From: an uncultured SAR86 cluster bacterium
Lineage (GTDB): Bacteria > Pseudomonadota > Gammaproteobacteria > Magnimaribacterales > D2472
Assembly (NCBI GenBank): GCA_902547295.1
Contig: CACCNJ010000004.1
Coordinates: 1-64,000, forward strand
DNA: 64,000 nt
Direction of reading: 5' to 3'
Part shown: positions 1 through 8,266 of the stretch, piece by piece
How positions within the stretch are numbered: position 1 is the first letter of the stretch
Layout: each line of letters opens with the position of its first letter
The notes under the pieces: generated by a model
Database searches by the model: none
The model's input: only the letters and a program-made list of their open reading frames with translations
Told to the model about the DNA's origin: nothing
Position numbers and translations under genes: made by a program

Positions 1-346
1 AGATACAATATCTTCTTCAGTAACATATAATTTTAATATGAATAATTGGGATTCTTATTTAAGAATTTCTCATTTGTATTCAAGTGAAGCATTTTTATTA
101 GAAAATCCTACTCACCAGGCCATTCTTGAATCTCGTGGAAATGGTTTTAGAAAACAAGATACACTTAATTTTAATTTAGGATTTCAAAAAGATGATATAT
201 CAATTAGTGTTTGGGGGAAAAATATTAATGATGATGAATATTTAACGTCTGCATTTGTAGCTGTTGCTGATTTATCTGAAACAACATTCTTTGGATATCC
301 TAATAGTTACAAGACATATGGAATAACTTTAAACTATTCTTTTTAA
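1..346 (+). CDS. TonB-dependent receptor, C-terminal fragment (cut by left edge)
   Basis: The frame is open from base 2 through the left edge, so the true start lies outside the window and the first in-frame ATG at 38 is internal. The visible ~114 residues show alternating short beta-strands, a TonB-receptor-like stretch with VWGKNIND, and a last strand ending in aromatic Phe (NYSF), the usual C-terminal signature for outer-membrane barrel assembly. The product would be an outer-membrane barrel importing a siderophore, vitamin or organic substrate with TonB energy. Substrate cannot be judged from the tail. A strong terminator follows 20 nt after the stop. Confidence 0.75.
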   Translation, partial: DTISSSVTYNFNMNNWDSYLRISHLYSSEAFLLENPTHQAILESRGNGFRKQDTLNFNLGFQKDDISISVWGKNINDDEYLTSAFVAVADLSETTFFGYPNSYKTYGITLNYSF

Positions 347-366
347 CAAATATTTATTTGAAAATT

Positions 367-394
367 AAAGGAGTTCACATGAACTCCTTTTTTT
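367..394 (+). terminator. Rho-independent terminator after the TonB receptor
   Basis: A perfect 10-bp stem (367-376 with 381-390) closes a 4-nt ACAT loop and runs into a T tract at 388-394. It lies between the receptor stop and the convergent tRNA-Arg gene. It also has A residues on its left side, so it may act weakly in the other direction for the tRNA transcript. Confidence 0.8.
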
Positions 395-405
395 ATTTAA
401 ATAAA

Positions 406-482
406 TGGCGCGCCCGGGAAGATTCGAACTCCCGACCCCTTGGTTCGAAGCCAAGTACTCTGTCCAACTGAGCTACAGGCGC
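406..482 (-). tRNA. tRNA-Arg, anticodon TCG
   Basis: The reverse complement folds as a full cloverleaf. The acceptor stem is GCGCCTG with CGGGCGC, the D arm contains TAGCTCAGTTGG, the anticodon stem is CTTGG/CCAAG around loop CTTCGAA (anticodon TCG), and the T arm is GGGAG-TTCGAAT-CTTCC. The CCA end is encoded (complement of 406-408). It differs from the tRNA-Arg(ACG) at 7939-8016 at only about eight positions including the anticodon. It should read CGA and, by wobble, CGG. It is convergent with the TonB receptor. Confidence 0.93.
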
Positions 483-487
483 TAAGT

Positions 488-510
488 TTGACATAGATTA
501 ATTCAATCTA
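488..510. promoter_or_regulatory. Inverted repeat with TTGACA box upstream of tRNA-Arg and the DUF3604 gene
   Basis: A perfect -35-like TTGACA lies at 488-493 on the plus strand, followed at once by an inverted repeat TAGATT/AATCTA (494-499 and 505-510) with a 5-nt spacer. The region sits between the divergent tRNA-Arg and the gene at 601. No good -10 box is found at the right spacing from the TTGACA, so a role as operator or promoter is only suggested. Confidence 0.25.
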
Positions 511-600
511 ACCAAAGTATCAAAATTTATATAGATAAATATTGTAAGAAAATGCCTCAAATCTTATAATTTATGCATCATTTTTCTTTGGGGGAAATCA

Positions 601-2748
601 ATGAAACTTATTAGAAATGCATCTCTAATTATAATAAGCATTTATATACTAACTTTAGGTTTGGTGTATGTTGATGTGTATGATAGTAGACCAATAATCA
701 GTTTATTTAAAAATATACAATCTGATTCTGCTCTTGAAGTTGTTGATTTTTCTATAGAGAAAAAAGATAGTTCTAAAACAAAACCAAAACCTAACAAGAA
801 TAGAAATCCTTATTATGGAGATTTACATGTTCACACCAAATATTCCTTTGATGCTTATGTATTCGGTGTAACTGCATCACCAGATGATGCATATAGATAT
901 GCTAAAGGAGAGGGTGTTAAACATCCTCTTGGTTATGAAATGAAGCTTAGAGAGCCATTAGATTTCTATGCAGTAACAGATCATGGTTTTTACATGGGTA
1001 TGATTCAGGCATATGCCGATACTTCAACAGATATTTCTCAAAATGAATTTGCAGAACCTTTTCATGATTTAAATAGATTAGATAATTTAACCGTTGAATC
1101 GGCAGGAGAAAGATCAAATATTTTTAGTTCTGTTCTTGGCGCAACAATTATTCAACCATATCCAGATTGGCATCCAAAATTATTAAAAGCATATTTAACT
1201 AGAAATACTCAAGGTGCTCTTCAATCATTTGATTACGATATACATAAATCCGCTTGGGCAGATGTTGCAAGATCAGCAAATGAACATAATGATCCAGGAC
1301 ATTTTACTACTTTTATTGGATATGAATTTACAACCTCAACTGATATTGAAGGTGGAAATTTACATAGAAATGTTATTTTTAATTCATCGAAAGCATCCAT
1401 AAGACCCTGGACAAGAATTGATTCTATTAATCCAGAAGATCTATGGACTTGGCAAGATAAATTAAGAGATAAGGGTGTTGATACTATTGCTATACCACAT
1501 AATTCAAATGGTTCTAATGGTCAAATGTTTGAAATGGAATCATTTAAAGGCAATGCGCTTGATATAGAGTATGCAAAAAAGAGAATGAGAAATGAGCCAA
1601 TAGTGGAAATCACACAAGTCAAAGGCACATCTGATACTCATCCATTGCTTTCACCAGATGATGAATGGGCTGATTTTGAAATTATGGATATAAGAGTAGG
1701 AAGCAGACCTCCAACTTATAGCAAACCCTCGGGATCATATGTTAGAGAAGCATACTTAAATGGTCTTACTCTAGAATTCACAAAACAAGGTAATCCTTAT
1801 AAATTTGGTTTAATAGGTTCTTCTGATACTCACGTTGTTGCAGCTTCTCTTGATGAATCAAATTTTTGGTCAAAGGTAGGACTTCTTGATGGTGATCCAG
1901 AGAATAGAGGCTCAGTTCCGTTAAAAGAAGAAAATGTCGAAAGATTAGATGAATATATGAGAGCATTTAACCAACCTATTAGTAGAGTAAGTTTAGAGCA
2001 GGGTGAATATGCAAATACCGGCTTTACTCAATGGGGTGCCTCAGGATTAGCTGCTGCATGGGCTGAAGAAAATACAAGAGAATCAATTTTTAATGCATTT
2101 AGAAGAAAAGAAACTTTTGCAACAACCGGAACAAGAATAGCTGTAAGATTTTTTGGTGGATATAATCTTTCATCAATTGATTTAAATTCAGAATCTATTG
2201 TTAGTGAGGCTTATCAAAAAGGTGTAACTATGGGTTCTGACCTCTTACATGATGATAATAAAATTCCAGAATTTCTTGTATGGGCTCAAAGGGATAAAAA
2301 TGGAGCCCCACTTCAAAGAATCCAAATTATAAAAGGTTGGATAGATAATAATAGTGGAAGGCCAAAAGAAAAGGTTTTTGATGTGGCCTGTTCAGATGGA
2401 ATGCAGCCTGATCCAATAACTAATAGATGTCCAGACAATGGAGCTCGAGTAAATATTAATGATTGCTCAATCAGTACAAATGTTGGCTCATCTGAGTTAA
2501 AAACAGTTTGGAAAGATCCAGAATTTGCTCCTGATGATAAAACTTTTTATTACGTTCGTGTACTAGAAAATCCAACATGCAGATGGAGTACATGGGATGC
2601 AATTAAAGCAGGATATAAACCTAGAGAAGGTTTACATGAAACAATACAAGAAAGGGCTTGGTCTTCACCTATATGGTATATTCCTGAACAGTCTGATGTT
2701 GAAGTGGTTCCACTTGGAGGAACAATTCAATTAAGGAATATTGACTAG
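601..2748 (+). CDS. DUF3604 domain protein, membrane-anchored, PHP-like
   Basis: A 715-residue protein with one N-terminal hydrophobic segment (about residues 5-24), so probably anchored in the inner membrane or exported. The body matches the DUF3604 family: GDLHVHT near residue 73, VTDHG near 125 and SSDTH near 407. These are His/Asp clusters typical of metal-dependent PHP-like hydrolases, but the substrate is unknown. The family is frequent in marine gammaproteobacteria. A ggggga purine stretch precedes the ATG. The parvulin at 2769 and HupE-like protein at 3563 follow closely and look co-transcribed. The family call is firm; function is not. Confidence 0.85.
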   Translation: MKLIRNASLIIISIYILTLGLVYVDVYDSRPIISLFKNIQSDSALEVVDFSIEKKDSSKTKPKPNKNRNPYYGDLHVHTKYSFDAYVFGVTASPDDAYRYAKGEGVKHPLGYEMKLREPLDFYAVTDHGFYMGMIQAYADTSTDISQNEFAEPFHDLNRLDNLTVESAGERSNIFSSVLGATIIQPYPDWHPKLLKAYLTRNTQGALQSFDYDIHKSAWADVARSANEHNDPGHFTTFIGYEFTTSTDIEGGNLHRNVIFNSSKASIRPWTRIDSINPEDLWTWQDKLRDKGVDTIAIPHNSNGSNGQMFEMESFKGNALDIEYAKKRMRNEPIVEITQVKGTSDTHPLLSPDDEWADFEIMDIRVGSRPPTYSKPSGSYVREAYLNGLTLEFTKQGNPYKFGLIGSSDTHVVAASLDESNFWSKVGLLDGDPENRGSVPLKEENVERLDEYMRAFNQPISRVSLEQGEYANTGFTQWGASGLAAAWAEENTRESIFNAFRRKETFATTGTRIAVRFFGGYNLSSIDLNSESIVSEAYQKGVTMGSDLLHDDNKIPEFLVWAQRDKNGAPLQRIQIIKGWIDNNSGRPKEKVFDVACSDGMQPDPITNRCPDNGARVNINDCSISTNVGSSELKTVWKDPEFAPDDKTFYYVRVLENPTCRWSTWDAIKAGYKPREGLHETIQERAWSSPIWYIPEQSDVEVVPLGGTIQLRNID

Positions 2749-2768
2749 ATTTATCCTATTAAATCAAA

Positions 2769-3563
2769 TTGAAGTATAAACTATCTATATTTTTTATTAT
2801 TGGATTAACTCTATATCTTATTGATATAGGGTTAAATTCTTACGATGAAAAAGAAATACATATAAGTGACCAAGAGATTATAAGTCTAGTAACTGCATGG
2901 AAATCTCAAGTTGGTAGAAATCCAAATGACGATGAAATAGCTCGTATTATAAATAATCTTGTAGAAGAAGAAATCTTGTATAGAGAGGCTCTAAAGTTAG
3001 GTTTAGATAGAGAAGATCGAATCATTAAAAGGAGACTAGCTCAAAAAATATCTTTTTTAAAACAAGAATCAATACCAGATTCACCTTCAAATGATGATTT
3101 AATTAGATACTTCAATGATAATAATGACAAATACTTTATTGATTCTAAGTATACTTTTAGTCACTATTTTTTTTCATCAGAAAATACCTCTTTAGAAAGA
3201 TCATCACAAGCTTTTAAAGATTTATCAAACAGTATTCCTATTAATTCTGATCCTTTTTTCTTAGGCAAGAATTTTGTTGACGTTAGTATAAAAAAAATTG
3301 AAAGTGAATTCGGTAAAGATTTTAGTTCACACTTTATAAATGTTGAACTTAATCAATGGATTGGTCCAATTGAGTCACCATTTGGGCACCATATCATATA
3401 TGTAACAAATTATACTGAAGGCTATCTTCCAAATATTACAAATGTTTTAAAACAAGTTGAAGTTGACTTTTTACAGACTCAAAGGGATGAGGCAATAAAA
3501 AATTACTTAAATCAAATTAGATCTGAATATAAAATTTATATAAATCCAGATTTACAAATTTAA
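2769..3563 (+). CDS. Parvulin-type peptidyl-prolyl cis-trans isomerase, membrane-anchored
   Basis: 264 residues starting at TTG, the only start that keeps the hydrophobic N-terminus (residues 4-20) intact. This is followed by an SurA/PpiD-like helical part (about 35-105, with VEEEILYREALKLG). The C-terminal half shows parvulin features, including WIGPIESPFGHHII near 198-212. It probably acts in the periplasm as a folding helper while tethered to the membrane. It lies 20 nt after the DUF3604 gene, and its TAA overlaps the next ATG (TAATG at 3561-3565), so translation is likely coupled to the HupE-like protein. A dedicated chaperone for one of its neighbours is a reasonable inference. Confidence 0.8.
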   Translation: MKYKLSIFFIIGLTLYLIDIGLNSYDEKEIHISDQEIISLVTAWKSQVGRNPNDDEIARIINNLVEEEILYREALKLGLDREDRIIKRRLAQKISFLKQESIPDSPSNDDLIRYFNDNNDKYFIDSKYTFSHYFFSSENTSLERSSQAFKDLSNSIPINSDPFFLGKNFVDVSIKKIESEFGKDFSSHFINVELNQWIGPIESPFGHHIIYVTNYTEGYLPNITNVLKQVEVDFLQTQRDEAIKNYLNQIRSEYKIYINPDLQI

Positions 3564-4510
3564 TGAAAAGTTTTCTTTTTGCTTTATTTTTTTTAGGATC
3601 ATTAGATATAAATTCTCATGAATTTAATCCAGCCCATCTTGTAATAAAGCAATTAAATGACGATCTTTCATATGAAGCCATATGGATGTATCCATACAAA
3701 AATATTGGAAGACGGGCTGAAGTAATATTTCCTAATGAATGTACAACTAAATCAAATGATCTTTATTACCAAGGAAAATATATAAATGAAGAAATATCCT
3801 TAGACTGCTCATCATCCTTAAAGGGCTTGTCTATAGAAATTATAAATCTCAGCGTTTTAACAGACGCATTAATAACAATAAACTTTAATGATGATATATT
3901 TGAGGGACTTGTAAATGTTCAAGAAAATGTTCTTAAAATACCTTTAGAAAGCAATTACTACCCATTATCTTATTTAGAGCTAGGTTTTTCTCATCTCTTT
4001 GATGGTTTAGATCATATTTTATTTATATTTGGATTACTTTTTTGTATATCTGGATTTATAAATATAATTAAGACTATTACAGCTTTTACAATAGCTCACA
4101 GTATCACACTTGGATTAACAGTTTTTGAACTAATATCTTTACCCCAAGGAACTATTGAGGCTTTAATTGCATTAACGATTGTATATTTAGCAACTGAGAT
4201 AAATCGAAATAAGGGGTCAATAAAAACTCCTTGGATAATGGCATTTGGATTTGGTTTGCTTCATGGGCTTGGATTTGCCGGAGCCTTAATGGATATTGGT
4301 ATAGCAAATAATAATATGGTTTTATCGTTATTCTTTTTTAATGTTGGTATAGAGATTGCTCAAATAGCCTTAATACCAATACCCTTAATAATTTTATTAA
4401 TCTCAAATAAGTTTAATATCACTGAAATTACAAAAATCATTGTAAGCATATGTATTGGTGGAATGGGCTTCTATTGGTTTATAGACCGTGTAATTGGTAT
4501 TATTCTCTAA
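3563..4510 (+). CDS. HupE/UreJ-2 family membrane protein
   Basis: 315 residues. A signal peptide (about 1-18) is followed by a soluble periplasmic part to about residue 135, then roughly six membrane segments. Diagnostic motifs are HLFDGLDHILF (from about residue 144), TIAHSITLG and FGLLHGLGFAGAL, all characteristic of the HupE/UreJ-2 family. Some members are thought to be nickel or cobalt permeases, but no hydrogenase or urease genes are near. The start codon overlaps the parvulin stop. The recurring partnership with DUF3604 and parvulin suggests metal delivery to an exported enzyme, which is inference only. Confidence 0.8.
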   Translation: MKSFLFALFFLGSLDINSHEFNPAHLVIKQLNDDLSYEAIWMYPYKNIGRRAEVIFPNECTTKSNDLYYQGKYINEEISLDCSSSLKGLSIEIINLSVLTDALITINFNDDIFEGLVNVQENVLKIPLESNYYPLSYLELGFSHLFDGLDHILFIFGLLFCISGFINIIKTITAFTIAHSITLGLTVFELISLPQGTIEALIALTIVYLATEINRNKGSIKTPWIMAFGFGLLHGLGFAGALMDIGIANNNMVLSLFFFNVGIEIAQIALIPIPLIILLISNKFNITEITKIIVSICIGGMGFYWFIDRVIGIIL

Positions 4511-4524
4511 TTAATTTTATATAT

Positions 4525-5715
4525 ATGTTTTTTTCCAAGAAAAATGTTCTTATCGGAGTGACTGGCGGCATCGCTGCTTATAAGTCTGCAGAAATTATTC
4601 GTCTTTTTAAAAAAGATGGAGCTGATGTAAGAGTTGTTATGACTGAATCAGCTAAAGAATTTATAACTCCTTTAACTCTTCAAGCAATTTCAGGAAACGA
4701 GATACATGATTCTTTGCTTGATGCTAAAGCTGAATCAGCTATGGGACATATTGAATTAGCAAAGTGGGCTGACATAATATTAATAGCTCCTTGCACTGCA
4801 GAGACAATTTCAAAAATTACACATGGCAGAGCCGACGATTTAATTGGTGCAATACTTCTTGCTTCTAGAGCAAATAAATATATTGCCCCAGCAATGAATA
4901 TGAATATGTGGACAGATGAAAGTACTCAGGAAAACTACAACACTTTATTAAAAAGAGATATATCCTTTATTGGTCCAGGCATAGGTGAGCAGGCATGTGG
5001 CGATATAGGGCCTGGCAGAATGGAAGAACCCGACAAAATCATAGAATATATAAAAAGTTCATTTAAGTTAGGACCACTATCTGGCAAAAATATAACAATA
5101 ACGGCAGGCCCAACAAGAGAACAAATAGATCCAGTTAGATTTATTTCAAATAACAGTTCAGGAAAAATGGGTTATGCATTAGCTGATGCTGCTATTGAAG
5201 CAGGAGCATTTGTAAACTTAGTTAGTGGACCGGTATCAATAAAAGCAAATAAACATGCTAATTTAATAAAAGTTAATTCAGCTAAAGAAATGTTAGATGA
5301 AGTTGATAAATCTATGAATGATTCAGATATTTTTATTGGATGTGCTGCTGTTTCAGATTTTAGACCATCTGATTTCTCAGATATAAAAATTAAAAAAGAA
5401 AGTATGAAAAGTATTGATATACACCTTGAAAAGAATGAAGATATTTTGAGCTATATTGCCACAGAGTATCCAACAGCATTCGTTGTAGGATTTGCTGCTG
5501 AAACTACTGATGTTAATACAAATGCAAAGAAAAAACTTAAATCAAAGAATTTAAATATGATTATTTCAAATGATGTCTCGGATAATTCAATTGGCTTTGA
5601 TGCTGATGATAATGAGGTAAACGTAATTACAAGTGAAGAAACAATTTTTCTTAAAAAGGATAAAAAGATTAGAATAGCAAGAGAGATTTTTAAAATAATA
5701 GCTTCAAATATTTAA
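4525..5715 (+). CDS. coaBC: Bifunctional phosphopantothenoylcysteine decarboxylase / phosphopantothenate-cysteine ligase
   Basis: 396 residues from the ATG at 4525. An in-frame upstream ATG at 4450 lies inside the HupE-like gene and adds a non-homologous 25-residue leader, so it was rejected. The N-terminal flavoprotein CoaC half has GVTGGIAAYKS, GHIELAKWAD and PAMNMNMW. The QACGDIGPGRM stretch holds the catalytic Cys. The CoaB half starts near residue 188 with TAGPTREQIDPVRFISN. The enzyme joins cysteine to 4'-phosphopantothenate and decarboxylates the product in CoA synthesis. It is followed within 10 nt by panB, forming a CoA operon. Confidence 0.96.
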   Translation: MFFSKKNVLIGVTGGIAAYKSAEIIRLFKKDGADVRVVMTESAKEFITPLTLQAISGNEIHDSLLDAKAESAMGHIELAKWADIILIAPCTAETISKITHGRADDLIGAILLASRANKYIAPAMNMNMWTDESTQENYNTLLKRDISFIGPGIGEQACGDIGPGRMEEPDKIIEYIKSSFKLGPLSGKNITITAGPTREQIDPVRFISNNSSGKMGYALADAAIEAGAFVNLVSGPVSIKANKHANLIKVNSAKEMLDEVDKSMNDSDIFIGCAAVSDFRPSDFSDIKIKKESMKSIDIHLEKNEDILSYIATEYPTAFVVGFAAETTDVNTNAKKKLKSKNLNMIISNDVSDNSIGFDADDNEVNVITSEETIFLKKDKKIRIAREIFKIIASNI

Positions 5716-5722
5716 TTTTATT

Positions 5723-6538
5723 ATGTCGAACAAGTCAGAAAAAAAATTAGTTACTCTAGATACTTTAAATAAATATAAAGAGAAAAATAAGAAATTTACA
5801 TGCTTAACAGCTTATGAATCAACAATGGCATCTGTTATCAGTAAAGCTGGTGTAGATATTATTTTAGTTGGTGATAGTTTAGGTATGGTAATTCAAGGCC
5901 ATGACAGTACTCTTCCTGTTACCATGGATCAGCTTGTATACCATCTTGAGTGTGTTGTTAATGGTAATAATGGATCACATATAATGGCTGATATGCCTTT
6001 TATGAGCTATGCAACTGATGATCTTGGATTGGAAAACGCAAAAAGATTAATGCAAGCTGGTGCAAACTCAGTAAAGATTGAAGGTGGTGAATGGATTTCA
6101 AAAATGGCTCAAGCACTTTCTGATAGAGGTATACCTGTATGTGCTCATATGGGACTTACACCTCAAACAATTAACAGATTAGGAGGTCATAGAGTTCAGG
6201 GGAGAGATCCATCTCAGAAAGAAAAAATTATCAATGAAGCAATATCACTTGAAAAAGCAGGCGCAGCAATGCTTTTGTTGGAATGTGTTCCTAGTGACCT
6301 AGCAAAAGAAGTAACTAAAGAATTAAAAATCCCAGTAATTGGAATAGGCGCTGGCGTTCATACCGATGGTCAAATTATGGTTGTTCATGACATGTTAGGA
6401 ATATCATGTCTAGATAATCCTCCTAAATTTGTAAAAAACTTTATGGAAGAATCCTCATCAATAAAAAATGCTATAGAGAACTATGTAAAAGAGGTTAAGG
6501 ATCTTAAATTTCCATCAGATAAATATACATTTAATTAA
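5723..6538 (+). CDS. panB: 3-methyl-2-oxobutanoate hydroxymethyltransferase
   Basis: 271 residues, the usual PanB length. It shows TAYESTMAS, the metal-binding VGDSLGMVIQGHDSTLPVT stretch near residues 49-67, MADMPFMSY, and GIGAGVHTDGQIMVVHDMLG in the C-terminal third. It transfers a one-carbon unit from methylene-tetrahydrofolate to alpha-ketoisovalerate to give ketopantoate, in the cytoplasm. It lies between coaBC (7-nt gap) and panC (2-nt gap). No panE is seen here, so ketopantoate reduction must be encoded elsewhere or done by IlvC. Confidence 0.97.
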   Translation: MSNKSEKKLVTLDTLNKYKEKNKKFTCLTAYESTMASVISKAGVDIILVGDSLGMVIQGHDSTLPVTMDQLVYHLECVVNGNNGSHIMADMPFMSYATDDLGLENAKRLMQAGANSVKIEGGEWISKMAQALSDRGIPVCAHMGLTPQTINRLGGHRVQGRDPSQKEKIINEAISLEKAGAAMLLLECVPSDLAKEVTKELKIPVIGIGAGVHTDGQIMVVHDMLGISCLDNPPKFVKNFMEESSSIKNAIENYVKEVKDLKFPSDKYTFN

Positions 6539-6540
6539 GA

Positions 6541-7359
6541 TTGAAAATTTATAACTCCATTTCAGAATTTATAAAAATAAAAGATAATCTACCTGAATTA
6601 ACTTTTGTCCCAACTATGGGAAACCTTCATCAGGGACATATCTCTCTGATAGATATTGCAAAACAGTACGAAAATGAAATTATTTCCTCTATATATATTA
6701 ATAGACTTCAATTTAATGATAAAAATGATTATGAAAAGTACCCTAAATCACTTGATAGCGACATTAAGTTATTGGAAAGGAATGGTTGTGATTATCTCCT
6801 TATTCCTGATGAATCAATATTAGATGATATTAAATTAATAAAAGCTTCTTCAAAATCAAATAAACTTTGTGGAAAAAATAGACCAGGTCATTTTGATGGT
6901 GTTTTAACAATATTAAATAAATTTTTTAAAATAATTAATCCAAAAATATCAATATTTGGAAAGAAAGACTATCAGCAATTTTTGTTAGTTAAAGAATTTG
7001 TTTTTAAAAATTACTCAAATATTAAGATTATTGGTGGAGATACTATAAGAGAAGATTCTGGATTGGCCTTATCTTCAAGAAATAACCTTTTATCAGAAAA
7101 GGAAAAACATATTGCGTCATCTATATATGAAGTTCTGTGTGATATTCAGTCATCTAAAAATTCATTAAATAAAGAACTATTAGATAATAAAAAGAAATAT
7201 TTAACAAAATTAGGGTTTGAAGTTGATTATTTAACCATATGTGATGCCTCAACTCTTGAAGATAGTTTTTCTATTGATACAAATAATCTTTTAGTTGCTA
7301 TTGCAGTAAAACTTGGCAAAGTAAGGTTAATAGATAACATTTTATTAACAAAACTTTGA
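6541..7359 (+). CDS. panC: Pantothenate synthetase (pantoate-beta-alanine ligase)
   Basis: 272 residues starting from TTG 2 nt after panB; no ATG is available upstream of the conserved N-terminus. The ATP-binding PTMGNLHQGHISLI (about 24-37) is the HIGH-type motif and SSRNNLLS is the KMSKS-equivalent loop. KKDYQQFLLVKEF is also conserved. It condenses pantoate with beta-alanine. Beta-alanine is supplied by panD 33 nt downstream, so substrate production and use are encoded together. Confidence 0.96.
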   Translation: MKIYNSISEFIKIKDNLPELTFVPTMGNLHQGHISLIDIAKQYENEIISSIYINRLQFNDKNDYEKYPKSLDSDIKLLERNGCDYLLIPDESILDDIKLIKASSKSNKLCGKNRPGHFDGVLTILNKFFKIINPKISIFGKKDYQQFLLVKEFVFKNYSNIKIIGGDTIREDSGLALSSRNNLLSEKEKHIASSIYEVLCDIQSSKNSLNKELLDNKKKYLTKLGFEVDYLTICDASTLEDSFSIDTNNLLVAIAVKLGKVRLIDNILLTKL

Positions 7360-7392
7360 TAATTTTTAATATTTCACTATACTTTCGTGCCT

Positions 7393-7782
7393 ATGAATAA
7401 AACATTATTAAAATCTAAACTTCATCGAATTAATGTCACACAAGTTGAGCTTGACTATGAAGGCTCATGTGCTGTTGATAAAGATTTCTTAAAATTGGCC
7501 GGTATGCAGGAATACGAAAAAGTTGATGTTTACAATGTTACAAATGGCGAAAGATTTTCAACATATTTAATCTTAGCTGAAGCAGGATCTAAAACTTTAT
7601 CTGTAAATGGTGCAGCAGCTCATAAAGTCTCTATTGATGATGTTGTAATCATTTGTACATACGGCTCTTATGATGAGTCAGAAGCTAAAACTCATATTCC
7701 AACATTAGTATATTTTGACAAAAGTAATAATGTGACAAAAGTGAAAAACGCTATACCTGAGCAAAAACTTAAATCAGTTTAA
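7393..7782 (+). CDS. panD: Aspartate 1-decarboxylase
   Basis: 129 residues if started at the ATG at 7393, which places the self-cleavage site at Gly24-Ser25 (YEGSC), exactly as in E. coli PanD. A GTG at 7387 would add two residues and is less likely. The Ser becomes the pyruvoyl cofactor. NGAAAH and the IICTYG strand are also family-typical. It makes beta-alanine from aspartate for PanC. No PanZ maturation factor is visible in the window. The stop is 1 nt from the end of the convergent 36-aa ORF. Confidence 0.96.
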   Translation: MNKTLLKSKLHRINVTQVELDYEGSCAVDKDFLKLAGMQEYEKVDVYNVTNGERFSTYLILAEAGSKTLSVNGAAAHKVSIDDVVIICTYGSYDESEAKTHIPTLVYFDKSNNVTKVKNAIPEQKLKSV

Positions 7783-7783
7783 T

Positions 7784-7894
7784 CTAAAAGATAAAATACG
7801 TATCGCCAATAAAGAAACCGCAAAAGAAAAAAGCAAGGGCCCATAGGGGTTCTTCTTTACAGAAGTCAATTAACTTTTCAATGTAGTCATTCAT
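7784..7894 (-). CDS. Small 36-residue membrane protein, hypothetical
   Basis: An ORF too short for usual cut-offs. It reads MNDYIEKLIDFCKEEPLWAL, then one Phe-rich hydrophobic segment, ending in a short Thr-Tyr-Phe-Ile-Phe tail. The layout is an amphipathic N-terminal helix, a Lys-Glu-Glu-Pro hinge and one membrane span of about 16-18 residues. It lies 44 nt downstream of tRNA-Arg(ACG) on the same strand and ends 1 nt from the panD stop, filling an otherwise empty gap exactly. No Shine-Dalgarno sequence is visible. Function is unknown and coding status is inferred from fit and composition. Confidence 0.5.
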   Translation of the reverse strand: MNDYIEKLIDFCKEEPLWALAFFFCGFFIGDTYFIF

Positions 7895-7938
7895 GCTATA
7901 TGTAATGCAATTTACATACCAATACATTTATTAAAAAT

Positions 7939-8016
7939 TGGCGCGCCCGGAGAGATTCGAACTCCCGACCTCTTGGTTCGTAGCCAAGCACTCTAATCCA
8001 ACTGAGCTACGGGCGC
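7939..8016 (-). tRNA. tRNA-Arg, anticodon ACG
   Basis: The reverse complement gives a complete cloverleaf: acceptor GCGCCCG/CGGGCGC, D arm with TAGCTCAGTTGGATTAGAG, anticodon stem CTTGG/CCAAG with loop CTACGAA (anticodon ACG, normally edited to ICG by TadA), T arm GGGAG-TTCGAAT-CTCTC, and encoded CCA (complement of 7939-7941). Its 5' end lies only 5 nt after the stop codon of the Trm112-like gene, so it is probably cut out of a shared transcript by RNase P. Confidence 0.95.
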
Positions 8017-8021
8017 GATTA

Positions 8022-8192
8022 CTAAACTTTGCGTGCTTCTTCTGGAAGCATTACAGGAATTCCGTCTCTAATTGGATAAGCCAAACCAGATTCTTCGCAA
8101 ATTAATTCATTTGTACTTTCATCGTATGAAAGTGATTTTTTTGAAACCGGACACACTAATATATCTAGTAATGTTTTATCTATGGTTGTCAT
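8022..8192 (-). CDS. Trm112-like / YcaR family protein
   Basis: 56 residues from the ATG at 8192. A further upstream ATG at 8249 adds 19 non-homologous residues and is rejected. It matches the YcaR/Trm112 family: [14 protein letters not shown], then [26 protein letters not shown]. The E. coli form has CPVC where this one has CPVS, so the zinc-binding set is incomplete; alphaproteobacterial members often lack it too. Bacterial members may activate methyltransferases, but the partner here is unknown. It is divergent from the CofE-like gene and co-directional with tRNA-Arg(ACG). Confidence 0.88.
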   Translation of the reverse strand: MTTIDKTLLDILVCPVSKKSLSYDESTNELICEESGLAYPIRDGIPVMLPEEARKV

Positions 8193-8266
8193 AGCAGGAA
8201 AGTATACATGATGAATGAATTTTTGTTTATATATGTTATCTTTAACCAAAATACATTCTTAATATT

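Noticed and set aside
4450..4524. Longer start for coaBC
   Set aside because: The extra 25 residues are the out-of-frame end of the HupE-like gene and do not resemble CoaBC N-termini.
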